Shown here one piece after another: positions 44,685 to 47,654 of a DNA stretch of 47,654 nucleotides. The position numbers were made by a program, and so were the translations under genes. The DNA is from Sulfuricella sp. T08 (GTDB taxonomy: Bacteria > Pseudomonadota > Gammaproteobacteria > Burkholderiales > Sulfuricellaceae): positions 15,819 through 63,472 of the forward strand of contig NZ_DF967553.1 of assembly GCF_000971475.1 (NCBI RefSeq), given 5' to 3'. Position 1 is the first letter of the stretch. Every line of letters begins with the position of its first letter. The notes under the pieces were generated by a model that was not told where the DNA came from, ran no database searches, and worked only from the letters and a program-made list of their open reading frames with translations.

Positions 44685-45722
44685 TTACTTTACTGATATA
44701 CAAGGCTTTCCAGCACACAGTGAACCGATCACACTTGCGTAGCCGAAACCCTGCTGGTTGAATATCTCCAGCACGTTTTCCACCTCTTCCTGGGCGCAGG
44801 CTACCAGCAAACCGCCGCTGGTTTGCGGATCGCTCAGCAAATTTCTCTGCCATTCTGGCATGGCTTCCGGCAAGGCCACCTCGTGTCCATAGCTCGCCCA
44901 GTTGCGCGCAGCTGCACCTGGCGCATAACCCTGTTTTGCCAGGTTCAGCGCTGCAGGGAGCAAGGGCAAACGATCGAATTCGACCTCGGCAGCCAGTTTG
45001 GAACCGTGGCAGATCTCCAGCAGATGGCCCAGTAATCCAAAACCGGTGACGTCGGTCAACCCATGCACGCCCGGCATGGCAGCCAGCACCGACCCCGGCG
45101 TGTTGAGCTGGGTGGCGCTGGCTATCATCTGCTGATAACCCTCCTCTGACAGCTCGCTTTTCTTCAGCGCCGCGCTCATGATACCAATACCGAGACCTTT
45201 CCCAAGAATCAGCGCATCGCCCGCCTGGGCCCTGTCGTTACGCTTGACCCGATCGGGGTGGACAATGCCGAGTGCCACCAGCCCATAAATCGGTTCCGAG
45301 GAATCAATCGAATGGCCGCCCCCGATTGGAATACCTGCTGCCGCACACACCGATTCACCACCCTTGAGGATTTCACGGATCACCTCGACCGGCAGCTTGC
45401 CGACCGGCATGCCGACGATGGCGAGCGCCATAATCGGCTGGGCTCCCATGGCGTATATATCGGAAATTGCATTAGTGGCGGCAATGCGTCCAAAATCGAA
45501 TGGGTCGTCCACGATCGGCATGAAGAAATCGGTTGTCGCAACAATCGCCTGCGCCGCATTCAAGCGGTAAACTGCGGCATCGTCGCTGGATTCGATCCCG
45601 ACCAGCAAATCTGGAAAAATCGCGCGCGTTGGCATGGTAGAGAGAATTTCGCTCAAAACTGCCGGAGAAATTTTGCAGCCGCAGCCCCCACCATGCGAGA
45701 ACTCTGTTAACTTGATATTCAT
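44685..45722 (-). CDS. selD: Selenide, water dikinase SelD
   Basis: This 345-residue enzyme makes selenophosphate from selenide and ATP. The N-terminal glycine-rich site SHGGGCGCKISP carries Cys14 and Lys17, equal to E. coli Cys17 and Lys20. It uses Cys, not selenocysteine, at this position. TTDFFMPIVDDPFDFGRI and DPQTSGGLLVA are further family motifs. It faces selU across 39 bp, so both probably use one small divergent promoter region. With selU adjacent and no selA/selB in the window, tRNA selenouridine is the visible end use. Confidence 0.96.
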   Translation of the reverse strand: MNIKLTEFSHGGGCGCKISPAVLSEILSTMPTRAIFPDLLVGIESSDDAAVYRLNAAQAIVATTDFFMPIVDDPFDFGRIAATNAISDIYAMGAQPIMALAIVGMPVGKLPVEVIREILKGGESVCAAAGIPIGGGHSIDSSEPIYGLVALGIVHPDRVKRNDRAQAGDALILGKGLGIGIMSAALKKSELSEEGYQQMIASATQLNTPGSVLAAMPGVHGLTDVTGFGLLGHLLEICHGSKLAAEVEFDRLPLLPAALNLAKQGYAPGAAARNWASYGHEVALPEAMPEWQRNLLSDPQTSGGLLVACAQEEVENVLEIFNQQGFGYASVIGSLCAGKPCISVK

Positions 45723-45761
45723 ATTATAATTTTTAGACCTTTAAATTTCTCTTGATATCCA

Positions 45762-46844
45762 ATGAATTTCACAAGCAATGATCGCGGGCATAACACCCTT
45801 GCAGCCGAGGGCTTAACCCTAGCACAGTTGGCCCAGTTTGACGACATCATCGATGTACGCTCACCCTCCGAATTCCGTGAGGACCATATCCCGGGAGCCG
45901 TAAATTTTCCGGTGCTGAATGACGAGGAGCGCGCACGGGTCGGCACTATTTACAAACAGACTTCAGCCTTCGATGCCAAAAAAATCGGCGCGGCGCTGGT
46001 TGCGCGCAACATCGCCGACCATGTGGAGCAGCATTTTTCCGACAAGACGAAAAACTGGCGGCCCCTGGTCTACTGTTGGCGCGGCGGTAGCCGTAGCGGC
46101 GCGATGACGCACATTCTGAACCAGATCGGCTGGCGCGCCCAGCAGTTGAAAGGCGGTTACAAAGCCTACCGCACCATGGTGCTGTCAACGCTGCAAACCC
46201 TGCCCGGTCGTTTCCGCTACCGGGTCATCTGCGGGCCTACCGGTTCCGGAAAAAGTCGCCTGCTGGCCGCGCTGGATGAATTGGGCGCGCAGGTGCTGGA
46301 TCTGGAAGGACTCGCCGCCCATCGCGGCTCGATCCTGGGTAACCTGCCAGACGCTGATCAGCCTCCACAAAAGCTGTTCGAAAGCCGACTCTGGGAAGCG
46401 CTACAGAAATTCGACCCTGACCAACCGGTTTATGTGGAAGCGGAAAGCAAAAAAATCGGCAATATTCGGGCGCCCGATGCCTTGCTGGAGGAAATGTGGC
46501 AACGTGGTCAGTGCGTCCGTGTCGAAATGGCACAAGAACAACGCATCGCACTGCTCAAGGAGGAATACGTCCATTTCCTCGAGAATCCTGAAGCTCTTTG
46601 TCAAAAGCTGGATCACCTGACCGGAATACACGGCAAGGGCGTAATTCAGAAATGGCAGGCGCTTTCCACCGGACTGGCCTGGGACGAACTGGTCGGGGAA
46701 CTACTCGTAAAACACTACGACCCCGCCTACAACAAATCCACTGCAAAGCATTATGCCCAGTTCGACGAGGCCCTCATTCTTCGCCCCGCAGACATCAGCA
46801 TGGAAGGCTTCCGCGAAGCTGCCAAGAAAGCAATGCTTGAGTAA
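45762..46844 (+). CDS. selU: tRNA 2-selenouridine synthase (SelU/MnmH)
   Basis: This 360-residue protein exchanges sulfur for selenium in the wobble 2-thiouridine of tRNAs for Lys, Glu and Gln, via a geranylated intermediate. The N-terminal rhodanese domain (about 18-140) has active Cys105 in YCWRGGSRSG. A P-loop domain follows with GPTGSGKS (about 158-165). The remaining region carries VEAESKKIGN, typical of the family. It depends on selenophosphate from SelD, encoded divergently. Length is normal and the Shine-Dalgarno sequence is weak. Confidence 0.95.
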   Translation: MNFTSNDRGHNTLAAEGLTLAQLAQFDDIIDVRSPSEFREDHIPGAVNFPVLNDEERARVGTIYKQTSAFDAKKIGAALVARNIADHVEQHFSDKTKNWRPLVYCWRGGSRSGAMTHILNQIGWRAQQLKGGYKAYRTMVLSTLQTLPGRFRYRVICGPTGSGKSRLLAALDELGAQVLDLEGLAAHRGSILGNLPDADQPPQKLFESRLWEALQKFDPDQPVYVEAESKKIGNIRAPDALLEEMWQRGQCVRVEMAQEQRIALLKEEYVHFLENPEALCQKLDHLTGIHGKGVIQKWQALSTGLAWDELVGELLVKHYDPAYNKSTAKHYAQFDEALILRPADISMEGFREAAKKAMLE

Positions 46845-46923
46845 GATCAAGCCATACCTTGACTCAATGGGATAAGGTGGTACGCTTAAAATTGGTCTTG
46901 TTCATCCACTCAAAGAGGGCAAT

Positions 46924-47364
46924 ATGACTACCACTTGGATTCTTGTCGCAAACGCCAGTGAAGCACAACTCTACGCCAACACGGGAATCAGCAAGGGGCT
47001 GGAAAAGGTCGCCGCCTTCGACCATCCCGACAGCAGAAAAAAGAACTCGGACCTGGTAACCGACCGATCCGGACACATGCAAAGCGCAGGAAACGGCCAC
47101 GGTGCCCACCAGCCAACCACCTACCCGAAGCAGCACGAGCACGAAATTTTCGCCCGTGAAATCGCGCACCATATCGAGCAAGGCCGCACCGGCAACCAGT
47201 ATCAGCGCCTAATCGTGGTCGCCGAGCCCCATTTCCGCGGCCTGCTCAACAACACTTTCAGCACCCAGGTACATAGCCTGATCAGTGAAAGCCTGGACAA
47301 GGACTACACCAAGGCCACCCAAAAGGAACTAGCAGCCCACTTGGGAAAACTCATCTACTTATAA
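46924..47364 (+). CDS. Host-attachment-family protein
   Basis: This 146-residue cytoplasmic protein begins TTWILVANASEAQLYAN and contains HEIFAREIAHHIEQG and LIVVAEPHFRGLLN. This is the pattern of the Host_attach family, named after plant-attachment mutants and related in fold to eRF1-like baeRF proteins. The RKKNSDLVTDRSG segment is also usual. Its biochemical role is unknown and the name should not be read literally. AGAGGGC is the Shine-Dalgarno sequence. A hairpin follows the stop. Confidence 0.85.
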   Translation: MTTTWILVANASEAQLYANTGISKGLEKVAAFDHPDSRKKNSDLVTDRSGHMQSAGNGHGAHQPTTYPKQHEHEIFAREIAHHIEQGRTGNQYQRLIVVAEPHFRGLLNNTFSTQVHSLISESLDKDYTKATQKELAAHLGKLIYL

Positions 47365-47413
47365 CAACAGCCAGCGGCCCGCCACTTCGCAGACAAAGGA
47401 GCGCCGGTCAAAT

Positions 47414-47447
47414 AAAAAAGCGGGCGAAATCATTCGCCAGCTTTTTT
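47414..47447. terminator. Bidirectional terminator
   Basis: A 15-bp stem (47414-47428 with 47433-47447, one mismatch) around ATCA has A6 on the left and T7 on the right. It serves the host-attachment gene and the broken outer-membrane gene, which converge here. Confidence 0.82.
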
Positions 47448-47464
47448 TGAACCTATTTACAGTC

Positions 47465-47577
47465 TTACAGAATCTTGAATCTGTACACGACACCGATAGT
47501 GATGAGGCTGGCGTCGATTTTTCCGGTAGTACCCTCGTGGCCCATGTTATTAATACGTTCTGAATCGCCCCGTTCCA
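47465..47577 (-). pseudogene. C-terminal fragment of an outer-membrane beta-barrel gene (OmpW-like)
   Basis: On the minus strand the frame ending at TAA 47465-47467 encodes ERINNMGHEGTTG, then KIDASLITIGVVYRFKIL. An alternating strand that closes with an aromatic residue near the C-terminus is typical of OmpW-type barrels (compare KIDPWVYSIGVGYRF-like endings). Upstream the frame hits a stop just where the sequence changes to the IS-like leader. The gene therefore appears to be cut by the insertion element at the window edge. The family name is tentative. Confidence 0.5.
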
Positions 47578-47654
47578 GCTAGACACCTTTAAGCCTTAAA
47601 CTTGAGGCAACAAGGAGGTGTTATGAGCAGCAAACGTTACCCGGAAGAATTCAA
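47578..47654 (+). mobile_element. Left part of an IS3-family-like insertion sequence (truncated by window)
   Basis: The last 77 bases contain a leader with a strong Shine-Dalgarno sequence and the first codons of an IS3-type OrfA. The exact left end is not visible; the outer-membrane reading frame breaks near 47577. The terminal inverted repeat cannot be confirmed without the other end. Confidence 0.6.
47623..47654 (+). CDS. IS3-family transposase OrfA, N-terminal start (partial)
   Basis: ATG 47623 follows AAGGAGG (47612-47618). The eleven visible codons read MSSKRYPEEFK, the common N-terminus of IS3/IS911-type OrfA helix-turn-helix proteins. The gene runs out of the window. Confidence 0.75.
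   Translation, partial: MSSKRYPEEF

Noticed and set aside
44685-45722. Selenocysteine in SelD
   Set aside because: The active-site position is an ordinary Cys codon and no in-frame TGA occurs in the gene.

Overview
The window is a chromosomal segment of a Gram-negative proteobacterium. The housekeeping proteins (RNase E, UvrB, RluC, TypA, PurT, SelD/SelU, YbbA/YbbP/TesA) and the gene order read as Betaproteobacteria, most likely the Nitrosomonadales (sulfur- or iron-oxidising relatives such as Sulfuricella or Gallionella). That placement is an inference from protein resemblance and cannot be proved from the sequence alone.

Layout. 0-3.5 kb: the end of a biotin carboxylase and a biotinylated carboxyltransferase (two-subunit pyruvate carboxylase), then maf and an RsmI-like methylase. 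3.5-6.3 kb, minus strand: rluC, a phosphoglycolate phosphatase-like HAD gene, sppA and a small rof (Rho inhibitor) gene. 6.3-9.3 kb: a long leader and RNase E, convergent with a low-molecular-weight phosphatase. 10-15.4 kb: an ankyrin gene, uvrB, an aspartate aminotransferase, and an AsmA-like gene, followed by tRNA-Asn. 15.5-18.6 kb is an accessory stretch of small genes (secreted FliL-like, YjdM, a YfiM-like membrane protein, a cold-shock/excalibur fusion, YecA-like SEC-C), with a short repeat present three times and an IS30 remnant. 18.8-22.3 kb holds one 1154-residue protein that I read as a PPi-dependent PEP carboxykinase. 22.5-26.3 kb: a Rossmann orphan, DsbA, an HDOD/EAL regulator, an adhesin-E-like protein and a periplasmic ankyrin protein. 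26.4-33.4 kb: rmuC, typA, rhlE, a glycine-zipper protein, truncated haemoglobin and purT.

33.4-39.4 kb is the most interesting part. Five co-directional genes encode three different HpcH/HpaI (citrate-lyase/malyl-CoA-lyase) proteins, a double-hotdog mesaconyl-CoA hydratase-like MaoC protein and an acyl-CoA ligase. The block lies between ybbP and purT. It is bounded by an imperfect direct repeat of about 45 bp that corresponds to the 3' end of ybbP, with a second copy just upstream of purT. This looks like a metabolic islet inserted at the ybbP 3' end. Its enzymes would suit reversible cleavage or formation of C4/C5 hydroxyacyl-CoA esters (malyl-, methylmalyl- or citramalyl-CoA with glyoxylate, acetyl-CoA, propionyl-CoA or pyruvate).

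39.4-47.4 kb: the ybbP-ybbA ABC system divergent from tesA with overlapping start codons, a two-component system whose kinase has no periplasmic sensor, divergent selD/selU (tRNA selenouridine), and a host-attachment-family gene. The window ends inside the start of an IS3-type element that appears to have cut an outer-membrane beta-barrel gene.

Central-carbon links are notable. Pyruvate carboxylase, the putative PPi-PEPCK, aspartate aminotransferase and the CoA-ester lyase islet all touch the oxaloacetate/C4-acid node, but nothing in the sequence shows that they are co-regulated.
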